Assembly (NCBI GenBank): GCA_026126105.1
Contig: JAHCJV010000067.1
Span: forward strand, 1-33,372
Origin: Enhydrobacter sp.
GTDB lineage: Bacteria > Pseudomonadota > Alphaproteobacteria > Reyranellales > Reyranellaceae
Direction of reading: 5' to 3'
DNA length: 33,372 nucleotides
Shown here piece after piece: positions 9,155 through 16,444 of the stretch (the first letter of the stretch is position 1; every line of letters starts with the position of its first letter). Position numbers and translations under genes: made by a program. The notes beneath the pieces are model-generated. The model made no database searches, was not told the origin of the DNA, and worked only from the letters and a program-made list of their open reading frames with translations.

Positions 9155-11245
9155 ATGGACGAGCGTAAGGCGTACCGCATCGGAATCGACGTCGGCGGCA
9201 CCTTCACCAAGGCAGTGCTGGTCGACGACGAGACTCACGAGATCGTCGGCCGCTATTCGACGCTGACGACGCATGCCGGTGCGCGCGGCGTTGCCGAGGG
9301 CGTGGTCGAGGTCTTCCGCCGCGTGCTCGAAGACTCGCAAGTGGCGCCCGAGGACGTCGTGTTCCTCGCCCATTCGACGACACAGGCGACCAACGCACTG
9401 CTCGAAGGCGACGTGGCGCCGGTCGGTATCGTCGCGATGGCCAGCGGGCCGGCCGCGGCGCTCGCGGCCAAGCAGAGCCGCATCGAGGGGATCGAGCTCG
9501 CGCCCGGCCGCGTGCTCCATCCCGGCCATCGCTTCATCAAGGGCGAAGACCTGGATGAGGCGGGCGCCACTGAAGCCGTGCGCGCGCTTCAGGAAGAGGG
9601 CGCGAGGGTGATCGTCGCCACGAGCGCCTTCGGGGTCGACGACGGCTCGGACGAGGAGGCGATCCGCGACGCCGCGACCGCGCTCGGCCTGCCGGTGACA
9701 TGCGGGCACGAGATATCAAAGCTCTACGGCCTCGCGACGCGCACGCGCACCGCGGTGATCAACGCCAGCATCCTGCCGCGCATGATCGAGACCGCCGACA
9801 TGACTCAGCAGAGCGTGCGCGAGGCAGGGATCGTGGCACCGCTGATGATCATGCGCGGCGACGGCGGCGTGATGGACGTGAACGAGATGCGCCGCCGCCC
9901 GGCCATGACGATGCTGTCGGGCCCGGCGGCGAGCGTGGCCGGCGCGCTGATGCATCTGCGCATCTCGGACGGCATCTATTTCGAGGTCGGCGGCACCAGC
10001 ACCAACATCGGGGTGATCCGCAATGGCCGGCCGACAGTGAAGTACGCCCGGGTCGGCGGCCACGAGACCTATGTCAGCTCGCTCGACGTCCGAGTGCTCG
10101 GTATCGCCGGCGGCAGCCTGGTGCGCGTGGCCGACGGCCGGCTGGTCGATGTCGGCCCGCGCAGCGCCCACATCGCCGGGCTGGCCTACGCCGCCTTCGC
10201 CGAGCCCAAGCTGTTCGAGGGCGCGACAGTCGAGCTCTTCCAGCCCGGTCCGGGCGAGGCGGCCGATCACGTCGCCATCCGCTGCAGCGACGGGACGCGC
10301 TATGCGATCACCACGACCTGTGCCGCGAATGTGCTGGGGTACGCCAAATCCGGTATGCACGCCTTCGGAAATCCCGATGCAGCCCACGCCGCGATCGCGC
10401 CGCTTGCCGTCATGCTCGGCGTGTCGGTCGAGGACGCCGCGCGCCAGATCCTCGAGCGCGCCACCGACAAAGTCATTCCCGTGGTCGAGCAGCTCGCCGC
10501 CGAGTATGGGCTCGACCGCGACCAGTCCACGCTGGTGGGCGAGGGCGGCGGCGCCGGCGCGCTGATGCCGTTCGCCGCCGAGCGGCTCGGCCTGCGGCAT
10601 GTCATCTCGCCCGACGCCGAGGTGATCTCCTCGATCGGTGTCGCGCTCGCGCTGGTGCGCGAGGTGGTCGAGCGGGTCATCGCCGATCCGACGCCAGAGG
10701 ATCTGCGCGCGATCCGCCGCGAAGCGCTGGATGCCGTGGTCCGGCTCGGCGCGGCGGCCGAGACCGTCGAGGTCACGATAGAGGTCGATGCGCACAGCCA
10801 GCGCGTCCGCGCCACCGCGGTCGGCGCTTCGGAGATGCGCGCCCGCAGCCATCGCAGGCGGCTGGGCGAGGCCGAGGCGCGCGCCGTCGCTGCCGAATCG
10901 ATGGGCGTCCCGCTCGCCGGTACGGCCGTCACCGGGGCGACCGACGGCATGCGGCTGATTCAGGCGCAGATCGACGGCCGCCACTCGCTACGTGCGGTCG
11001 ATCTCGACGGCGCGATCCGCATCCAGCGCAGCAACGCGACGGTCGAGCGCGCTCACGCCTCCGATGCGCTCGCCGCGCTGAAGGCGCAGTGGAAAGAAGC
11101 GAGCGAGATGTTCCTGGTGCTCGGGGCCCATGTCATCGACCTCAGCGGCATCCCTGGCCGCGACCAGGCCATGGCCGTCGCTCGCGCCGAACTGGATGGA
11201 GTTCCGGCCGACACGACCGTGCTCCTCGTCGCCGCGCGCAAATGA
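9155..11245 (+). CDS. Hydantoinase/oxoprolinase family protein (HyuA-like)
   Basis: A 696-residue protein starting at ATG 9155, five bases after the PhyH stop. The N-terminal hydantoinase A domain has the actin-like phosphate loop IDVGGTFTKA (residues 11-20), then AHSTTQATNALLEGD, and later the second nucleotide-binding part with GPAASVAGALMH and FEVGGTSTNIG. This family hydrolyses ATP to open cyclic amides (5-oxoproline, N-methylhydantoin) or to carboxylate ketones. The usual partner HyuB, or a fused B domain, is absent: the next gene is an RraA-family protein. The C-terminus (SEMFLVLGAHVIDLSGIPGRDQAM...) looks intact. It may belong to the single-subunit variants of the family, whose chemistry is poorly known. 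Confidence 0.88.
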   Translation: MDERKAYRIGIDVGGTFTKAVLVDDETHEIVGRYSTLTTHAGARGVAEGVVEVFRRVLEDSQVAPEDVVFLAHSTTQATNALLEGDVAPVGIVAMASGPAAALAAKQSRIEGIELAPGRVLHPGHRFIKGEDLDEAGATEAVRALQEEGARVIVATSAFGVDDGSDEEAIRDAATALGLPVTCGHEISKLYGLATRTRTAVINASILPRMIETADMTQQSVREAGIVAPLMIMRGDGGVMDVNEMRRRPAMTMLSGPAASVAGALMHLRISDGIYFEVGGTSTNIGVIRNGRPTVKYARVGGHETYVSSLDVRVLGIAGGSLVRVADGRLVDVGPRSAHIAGLAYAAFAEPKLFEGATVELFQPGPGEAADHVAIRCSDGTRYAITTTCAANVLGYAKSGMHAFGNPDAAHAAIAPLAVMLGVSVEDAARQILERATDKVIPVVEQLAAEYGLDRDQSTLVGEGGGAGALMPFAAERLGLRHVISPDAEVISSIGVALALVREVVERVIADPTPEDLRAIRREALDAVVRLGAAAETVEVTIEVDAHSQRVRATAVGASEMRARSHRRRLGEAEARAVAAESMGVPLAGTAVTGATDGMRLIQAQIDGRHSLRAVDLDGAIRIQRSNATVERAHASDALAALKAQWKEASEMFLVLGAHVIDLSGIPGRDQAMAVARAELDGVPADTTVLLVAARK

Positions 11246-11270
11246 CCTGCCTCGCCGCATCGTGTAAGCT

Positions 11271-11295
11271 GCCTCTCCGTTAGGGAGGAAGAGGC
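11271..11295 (+). promoter_or_regulatory. Inverted repeat bracketing the ribosome-binding site of the first RraA gene
   Basis: GCCTCT (11271-11276) pairs exactly with AGAGGC (11290-11295), six bases before the ATG at 11301. The strong Shine-Dalgarno sequence AGGGAGGA (11282-11289) lies in the loop. The hairpin could present or hide the ribosome-binding site. This is a positional inference only. Confidence 0.35.
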
Positions 11296-11300
11296 ACGCA

Positions 11301-12032
11301 ATGACGACTGTGAATGACGAGCTCTTTGCCGAGCTGCGCAAGATCGACACGCCGACCATCACCAACGTGGTGGCGACCTATCCGAAGAACCCGCTGTGCC
11401 TCGGCCTCTACAATCCCTGGACGGAGAACTGGTACACCGACACCTCGATCCGCTGCATCTATCCCGAGCTGGGACCGACCGTAGGCTATGCCGTCACCTG
11501 CGTGTACGGCATGCCCGATCCCAACTTCGCGGGCCGGCTCTCCTTCATGAACGTGATCGACGCGCTCGACGCGATGAAGAAGCCGACCATCCTGGTGATC
11601 CAGCAGAAGTGGCCGGACGAGATCATGAAGAAGGCCGGCCTTGCCGGGGAGATGATGGTGAGCTCGATGATGGCGGTCGGCTGCGTCGGCATGCTGTCGA
11701 ACGGACCGTCGCGCGACGTCGATGCGATCCGCAAGCTCAAGTTCCAGTACATGCTGGGCGGCGTCACCGCCGGCCACGGCGAGATGGCGGTGCAGGCCGT
11801 CAACGTCCCCGTGTCGGTCGGCGGCATGGATGTGGCGCCTGGCGACCTGATCCACATGGACGAGAACGGCGCGGTGAAGTTCCCCGTGGAGCACGCCGAG
11901 GCAGTGGTGAAGAACGCCAAGGCGATGCTCGACGACGAGGCCCGGCGCCTGGTCGAATTGCGCAAGGCCAAGAGCGCCGCCGAGGTGCGGGCCGCCAATT
12001 CCGGCGGCGCCTACACGCAGAAGAAGCCCTAG
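11301..12032 (+). CDS. RraA family protein (aldolase/decarboxylase-like), first copy
   Basis: A 243-residue member of the RraA / 4-hydroxy-4-methyl-2-oxoglutarate aldolase fold. The signature pieces are LAGEMM (G116-E117), the substrate-arm NGPSRDV with R138-D139, and the glycine-containing VAPGDLIHMDENGAVKFP strand near 205. Members either inhibit RNase E (RraA proper) or, with divalent metal, cleave 4-carboxy-4-hydroxy-2-oxoadipate-type acids and decarboxylate oxaloacetate. The retained R-D pair and the catabolic setting favour a lyase. The Shine-Dalgarno sequence is strong (AGGGAGGA). It closes the cassette that begins with the exported hydrolase and ends three bases from the convergent MFS gene. 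A second RraA-family gene lies beyond that transporter. Confidence 0.88.
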   Translation: MTTVNDELFAELRKIDTPTITNVVATYPKNPLCLGLYNPWTENWYTDTSIRCIYPELGPTVGYAVTCVYGMPDPNFAGRLSFMNVIDALDAMKKPTILVIQQKWPDEIMKKAGLAGEMMVSSMMAVGCVGMLSNGPSRDVDAIRKLKFQYMLGGVTAGHGEMAVQAVNVPVSVGGMDVAPGDLIHMDENGAVKFPVEHAEAVVKNAKAMLDDEARRLVELRKAKSAAEVRAANSGGAYTQKKP

Positions 12033-12035
12033 CCT

Positions 12036-13517
12036 CTACCGCCTGATCACGAACAGCCAGACGAGCGGTGCGGTCAGGATCGGCACCAGCGTCATCAGGT
12101 GGAAGGCGTTGATGTAGCCAATCATGCTGGCCTGCCGGCGGATCTCGGCGGCGAGCCGGGCCTGCACGGTGGTCTCGCCGAGATGGCCGAATGTCTGCAC
12201 CCACGGCGCGATCAGGTCTCGGCTGAAGTGGGTGATCGACGTCACCATGTTGGCGTTGGCCTCGGCCGTCGAGTGGACCAGCACGAGCAGGGTGAGCGAC
12301 ACGAACACGCTCGAGCCCAGCATGCGGATCAGCGCGAAGATCGCGTTGGCCTGGGTCATGTAGCGCGTCGGCATGGTCGAGAAGGCCAGCACCGCCATCG
12401 GCGTGTAGCTGAGGCCGAACCCGAATCCGTGCAGGATGTTGCTCCAGAGCACGCCCTGGATCGTGACCTGCATGTCGAACCCGGCCATCATTGCGCCGGC
12501 GAAGGCCTGGATCGACAGGCCGATGAACAGGCAGAGGCGGGCATCGAAGCGTGTGAGCTGCGCCACGATGCAGAAGGAAGCAAGGTTGCCCAGCCCCCGC
12601 GAGGCGACCAGGTAGCCGATCGTCGTCTCGGGATAGCCCTGCAGCTCCTGCAGCAGCGGCGGGAACAGGACCATGGGCGTGTATTGCAGCATGCCCATGA
12701 TCAGCGCGACGACGACACCGATCAGGAAATTGCGGTCGCGCAGCGCGGCCGGCTCGAACAGCGGCGCCCGTGCCGTCAGCGTGTGGAGGACGAACATGAC
12801 GAAGAACACGCCGGCCAGGACGCACTCCGCGATCGTCTCGGGCGAATCGAACCAGTCGTTGCGCTGGCCGCGGTCGAACATGAGCTGGAATGCCGCGATC
12901 GCGATCGCGATGAAGATGAAACCGGTGTAGTCGAACGGGCGGGCGCGGCCCTTCTCGTCGTCGTTCAAGGCGGCGAAGGCGAGCGCGCCTGCCGCCACGC
13001 CGAGCGGCAGGATGAGGAAGAAGGTCCAGCGCCAGCTCAGCAGGTCGGACACCAGCCCGCCGAAGGTTGGTCCGAGGATCGGTCCCATGACGCCGCCGAC
13101 GCCCCACATCATCATGATGAAGGGATGCTGGCTCCGGTGAAACGAGGTCAGAACGATGGTCTGACCCATCGGAAAGATCGGCGCGCCGAACGCGCCCTGT
13201 ACGATGCGCAGCGCCAGCAGCGCTTCGAGCGTGTCGACCATGCCGCACAGCATCGAGGCGCCAGTGAAGCCGGCGACCGAGACCACCATCAGCGTCCGCC
13301 AGCCGAGCTTCGCCGCCAGCCAGCCGGTGAGCGGCGTGGCGATCGCCGTCGCGACGAGGTTGAAGGTGAGGACCCACGAGATCTGCTCCTGGGTCGCCGA
13401 GAGCGCGCCCTTGAGCTGAGGCAGGATGACGGTGACGCTGGTCGCGGTCAGGCCAAACAGGATGGTCGTGAACTGCACCGCCAGCAGGATCAGCCACTGT
13501 CGGCCGGTGATTGCCAT
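12036..13517 (-). CDS. DHA2-type MFS transporter (EmrB/QacA-like)
   Basis: A 493-residue, very hydrophobic protein whose length and segment pattern fit the 14-helix DHA2 drug:H+ antiporter family. The loop between helices 2 and 3 has GWLAAKLGWRTLM, a form of the MFS motif A. RIVQGAFGAPIFPMGQTIVL carries motif B with its conserved Arg, and GVMGPILGPTFGG is the motif C typical of exporters. It should sit in the inner membrane and expel organic compounds by proton antiport. No membrane fusion (EmrA-like) gene is adjacent. It is flanked by two RraA-family genes, convergent with one and divergent from the other, so it may export a substrate or by-product of that pathway, or act independently. The start at 13517 precedes the first helix directly. 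Confidence 0.92.
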   Translation of the reverse strand: MAITGRQWLILLAVQFTTILFGLTATSVTVILPQLKGALSATQEQISWVLTFNLVATAIATPLTGWLAAKLGWRTLMVVSVAGFTGASMLCGMVDTLEALLALRIVQGAFGAPIFPMGQTIVLTSFHRSQHPFIMMMWGVGGVMGPILGPTFGGLVSDLLSWRWTFFLILPLGVAAGALAFAALNDDEKGRARPFDYTGFIFIAIAIAAFQLMFDRGQRNDWFDSPETIAECVLAGVFFVMFVLHTLTARAPLFEPAALRDRNFLIGVVVALIMGMLQYTPMVLFPPLLQELQGYPETTIGYLVASRGLGNLASFCIVAQLTRFDARLCLFIGLSIQAFAGAMMAGFDMQVTIQGVLWSNILHGFGFGLSYTPMAVLAFSTMPTRYMTQANAIFALIRMLGSSVFVSLTLLVLVHSTAEANANMVTSITHFSRDLIAPWVQTFGHLGETTVQARLAAEIRRQASMIGYINAFHLMTLVPILTAPLVWLFVIRR

Positions 13518-13564
13518 ACCGGGGATGGTAAATTCGAACGGCCGGCCGGAAAAGCACTCCGCAC

Positions 13565-13591
13565 CGCTGCGAAACCGCGATTTGCGCAGCG
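13565..13591. promoter_or_regulatory. Inverted repeat in the divergent MFS / RraA promoter region
   Basis: CGCTGCG-AAA (13565-13574) and TTT-G-CGCAGCG (13581-13591) form a 10-bp inverted repeat with one bulged G around the core CCGCGA. It lies midway in the 118-bp gap between two divergent starts, a normal position for a shared regulator site. No regulator gene is adjacent. Confidence 0.45.
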
Positions 13592-13635
13592 ATGGCGGAA
13601 GCCGTTAGGGTCGTCCTACCGATAGGGGGAAACGC

Positions 13636-14352
13636 ATGAACGAACTGTCCAAGGACCTGAGCGGGGTGCTCGCGAAGGTCGGCACCTCGACGCTCACCGG
13701 CGTGCTCAATCGGCGCGGTCTGAAGAGCATGACCCTGTTCGACGTCTGGCCGCTGCGGCCCGAGCAGCCGCCAATGGTGGGCATCGCCTTCACCATGCGC
13801 TTCATCCCCTCGCGCGAGGATAAGGACGGGCCGACCTCCACGAACCGCTCGATGGTCCAGCCGCAGGCGATGGAGGAGTGCCCGCCCGGCCATGTGCTGA
13901 TGATCGACAGCCGCGGCGACTCGCGCGCGGCGTCGGCTGGCGATCTCTATATCGGCCGCCTGAAGGCGCGTGGCGCGGCCGGCATCGTCACCGACGGCGG
14001 CTTTCGCGACACCAACGGCGTGTTCAAGACCGGTCTGCCGGCCTACCACCGCCGACCGTCCTCGCCGCCGAGCCCGATCGTGCATCGTCCGATGGATCTG
14101 CAGCTGCCGATCGCCTGCGGCGGCGTGGCGGTCTATCCCGGCGACATCGTGGTCGGCGACCGCGACGCGGTGCTGGTGATCCCGCCCGACATCGTCGAGG
14201 CCGTCGCCGAGGAAGCGCTAAAGAACTACGAGTACGAGAGCTGGGCCGAGCTCGAGGTCGCCAAGGGCCGCTCGCTCAAGGGCCTGTTCCCGGCCGCCGG
14301 CGACCAGGCTAAGGCCGACTACGAGGCGTGGAAGAAGGCTAACGCCAAATAG
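13636..14352 (+). CDS. RraA family protein, second copy
   Basis: A 238-residue RraA-fold protein, clearly diverged from the first copy. It has AGDLYIGRLKARGAAGIVTDGG with G102-D103 at the metal side and GGFRD with R124-D125 as the substrate pair, then GDRDAVLVIP near 175. The conserved R-D and glycine loop suggest a working lyase (hydroxy-oxo-acid aldolase or oxaloacetate-type decarboxylase) rather than an RNase E regulator. The best start is the ATG at 13636 behind AGGGGG (13624-13629). The gene is divergent from the DHA2 transporter across 118 bp and stands alone, followed by 241 bases without an obvious gene. The charged C-terminal tail after residue 210 is longer than in E. coli RraA (about 160 residues). 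Confidence 0.87.
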   Translation: MNELSKDLSGVLAKVGTSTLTGVLNRRGLKSMTLFDVWPLRPEQPPMVGIAFTMRFIPSREDKDGPTSTNRSMVQPQAMEECPPGHVLMIDSRGDSRAASAGDLYIGRLKARGAAGIVTDGGFRDTNGVFKTGLPAYHRRPSSPPSPIVHRPMDLQLPIACGGVAVYPGDIVVGDRDAVLVIPPDIVEAVAEEALKNYEYESWAELEVAKGRSLKGLFPAAGDQAKADYEAWKKANAK

Positions 14353-14593
14353 CGTCAGGTCTCACGTACCGCGAGCTTCCCGTTCGCTCATGAGAACAAG
14401 GCGAACGACGCGCTCTCGGCGCGGGAGACGATGAGGCGGGAGAAGATCTTCACGCGGACGTTGCACCCGTGCGGCAAGCGCGCCGTTCGCGCAGCGGGTC
14501 GCGTGGTTTGCGGCTTCCGCTCGACCCGGCCTATGCTTGCGTCGAACCGGCTCACAAGAACAAGCGAGCCGCGTAGCCCGGGATGGAAACGTC
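14353..14593. other. Intergenic stretch with nested inverted repeats, no convincing gene
   Basis: Short open frames exist on both strands but none has a recognisable fold or a good ribosome-binding site. CGTTCGC (14381-14387) pairs exactly with GCGAACG (14401-14407), and outside it GTCTC (14369-14373) pairs with GAGAC (14425-14429), so the first 75 bases could fold as a two-level stem. The rest is GC-rich and arginine/alanine-biased in several frames, as often seen in non-coding repeats of such genomes. It may hold a terminator, a repeat copy or a small RNA. Confidence 0.35.
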
Positions 14594-15574
14594 ATGATGC
14601 GATTGCGTGGGGCATTCGCCTGTGTAGCCACTCTGCTCGGCCTCGTGTGGGCCCTCGGCGCCTCGGCGCAGGATGAGGCTTATCCGACCCGACCGGTCAC
14701 GATCATCGTGCCCTTTCCCGCCGGAGGCAGTGCCGATCTCAACGCGCGCACAGTCGCCGAACGGCTGAGTGTCGCGCTCGGCCAGCCGTTCATCGTCGAA
14801 AACAAGGCGGGTGCCGGCGGCAATGTCGGCACCGCTGTTGCGTCGAAGGCGACGCCCGACGGCTACACGCTGCTGATGAGCAATTCCGGCGCGCTGACCG
14901 TGAACCCTCATCTTTTTGCCCAGGTCGGTTACGACCCGCTCAAGGATTTCGCGCCGATCTCGCTCGGAATGAAGATCTCCAACCTTCTGCTGGTCCATCC
15001 CAGTCTGCCGGTGCGCACGCTGACCGAGCTGATCGCCTACGTGAAGGCGCATCCCGGCACGTTCTACGGCCATAGCAGCGGCTCCAAGCAGCTCTCCGGC
15101 GAGGCCTTCCGTCTCAAGTCGGGTCTCGACATGCCACCGGTCGCCTACAAGGGCTCCGCGCCGATGATGACCGACCTGCTGGGCGGGCAGATCAAGATCG
15201 GCTTCGATGAGGTGCTGACCTCAATGCAGCAGATCAAGGCCGGCAAGCTCATTCCGCTGGCGACCACCGGATCGGTGCGCTGGCCGGCACTGCCCGACGT
15301 GCCGACGATAGCCGAACAGGGGGGCGCGCTCGCGGACTATGAGGTGACGGGATGGTTCGGGCTTCTGGCCCCCGCCGGAACGCCGCCCAGGATCGTCAAC
15401 CGCCTCGGCGATACGCTGCAGAAGGCATTCGCCGACAAGGACTTCCGCCAGCACATCTACGCACAGGGGTCGGAACCGATCGGTAACAGTCCAGAGGCGT
15501 TCAAGGCGTTTATCGCCGCCGAGTACACACGTTGGGGAGAATTGATCCGAACGGCAGGCATCAAGCTTCAATAG
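14594..15574 (+). CDS. Bug-family (tripartite tricarboxylate transporter) substrate-binding protein
   Basis: A 326-residue periplasmic binding protein. The ATG at 14594 is followed by a basic start, a hydrophobic run (GAFACVATLLGLVWALGASA) and a likely cleavage site before QDEAYPTRP. The mature start YPTRPVTIIVPFPAGGSADLNAR is diagnostic of Bug proteins, as are FIVENKAGAGGNVGT and TPDGYTLLMSNSG. Bug proteins bind carboxylates, amides or aromatics through two water-mediated contacts. No TctA/TctB membrane genes are near, which is common for Bug proteins. The next gene, a TauD-type oxygenase, starts nine bases after the stop behind an AGGAGG that overlaps it, so this protein probably captures the substrate of the two downstream oxygenases. 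An earlier in-frame start at 14537 would mask the signal. Confidence 0.92.
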   Translation: MMRLRGAFACVATLLGLVWALGASAQDEAYPTRPVTIIVPFPAGGSADLNARTVAERLSVALGQPFIVENKAGAGGNVGTAVASKATPDGYTLLMSNSGALTVNPHLFAQVGYDPLKDFAPISLGMKISNLLLVHPSLPVRTLTELIAYVKAHPGTFYGHSSGSKQLSGEAFRLKSGLDMPPVAYKGSAPMMTDLLGGQIKIGFDEVLTSMQQIKAGKLIPLATTGSVRWPALPDVPTIAEQGGALADYEVTGWFGLLAPAGTPPRIVNRLGDTLQKAFADKDFRQHIYAQGSEPIGNSPEAFKAFIAAEYTRWGELIRTAGIKLQ

Positions 15575-15583
15575 GAGGTACCC

Positions 15584-16444
15584 GTGAGCCTCGTGATCCA
15601 GTCGGTTTCGCCGCACATCGGCGCGGAAGTCATCGGTGCCGATCTCGCCCAGCCGGTCGGCGACAATCTGTTCCGCCAGTTGCATCAGGCGTGGGTGGAT
15701 GCCGATGGCCTGCTCGTCATCCGCGACCAGCGTCTCACGCCAGAGCAGCAGATCTCCTTCAGCCGTCAGTTCGGCGAGCTCGCCTCGGCCGGCGACAATC
15801 CGGTGATTCAGAAATACACGCTGCCCGGCTATCCGGAAATCTTCCGCGTCTCCAACAAGAAGCAGGACGGCGAGCCGCTCGGCCGCGAGGATGCTGGCAC
15901 CTACTGGCATTCCGACGGCACATGGCAGACCTTCCCGTCGAAGGCCTCGCTCCTCTACGGCATCGAGATTCCGCGGGTCGGCGGCAATACCATGTTCGCC
16001 GACCTCTACCAGGCATGGGAGACGCTGACGCCGACGATGCAGCACATGGTCGAGGGCCTGAAAGCGGTGCACGCCATGGCCAATGCAGGCGGCACCAGCT
16101 TCGAGCGAGAATTCACCGGCAAGGGCGACGTCGTTGCCGCCAAGACCGCAATACATCCGCTGGTGATCACCCATCCCGACAGCGGCCGCAAGGCGTTGTT
16201 CGTCAATCGCGGCTACACAGCACGGATCGTCGGCCTGAGCCGTCCCGAAAGCGATGCGCTGCTGGGATTCCTGTTCGATCATTCGACGGCGCCCGAGCTG
16301 GTCTATCGTCACACTTGGCGCTCGCGCGACTTGGTCATCTGGGACAATCGCTGCACCGCGCACTACGCCATTCCCGACTACAAGGCGATAGGCGACCGTT
16401 ACCTGCACCGCACGTCGGTGAAGGGCGACCGGCCGATGCAATGA
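15584..16444 (+). CDS. TauD/TfdA-family Fe(II)/2-oxoglutarate dioxygenase
   Basis: A 286-residue enzyme with the complete metal triad: H109 and D111 in YWHSDGTW and H260 in TAHYAIPDY. R276 in DRYLHRTSV is placed to hold the 2-oxoglutarate carboxylate. Family members hydroxylate taurine, 2,4-D, alkyl sulfates, carnitine precursors and similar acids, and the product usually falls apart to release an aldehyde or oxo-acid. Translation starts at GTG 15584, supported by an ideal AGGAGG at 15573-15578 that overlaps the stop of the Bug gene. The 3' end overlaps the start of a PhyH gene (ATGA), so both oxygenases are made together. No sulfonate ABC transporter or Tfd genes are present to name the substrate. 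Confidence 0.92.
   Translation: MSLVIQSVSPHIGAEVIGADLAQPVGDNLFRQLHQAWVDADGLLVIRDQRLTPEQQISFSRQFGELASAGDNPVIQKYTLPGYPEIFRVSNKKQDGEPLGREDAGTYWHSDGTWQTFPSKASLLYGIEIPRVGGNTMFADLYQAWETLTPTMQHMVEGLKAVHAMANAGGTSFEREFTGKGDVVAAKTAIHPLVITHPDSGRKALFVNRGYTARIVGLSRPESDALLGFLFDHSTAPELVYRHTWRSRDLVIWDNRCTAHYAIPDYKAIGDRYLHRTSVKGDRPMQ

Noticed and set aside
12099..13625. Plus-strand open frame of about 508 residues across the DHA2 transporter
   Set aside because: Charged, low-complexity translation (His/Arg/Gln/Glu-rich) opposite a clear membrane transporter.
11800..14085. 761-residue minus-strand frame covering the transporter and both RraA 3' and 5' ends
   Set aside because: It runs through three well-supported genes in other frames and has Arg/Pro/Ala-rich shadow composition.
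14362..14631. 89-residue minus-strand frame in the gap before the Bug gene
   Set aside because: Arg/Ala-rich, no recognisable domain, overlaps the Bug signal-peptide region, and no convincing ribosome site; kept only as an unexplained intergenic region.
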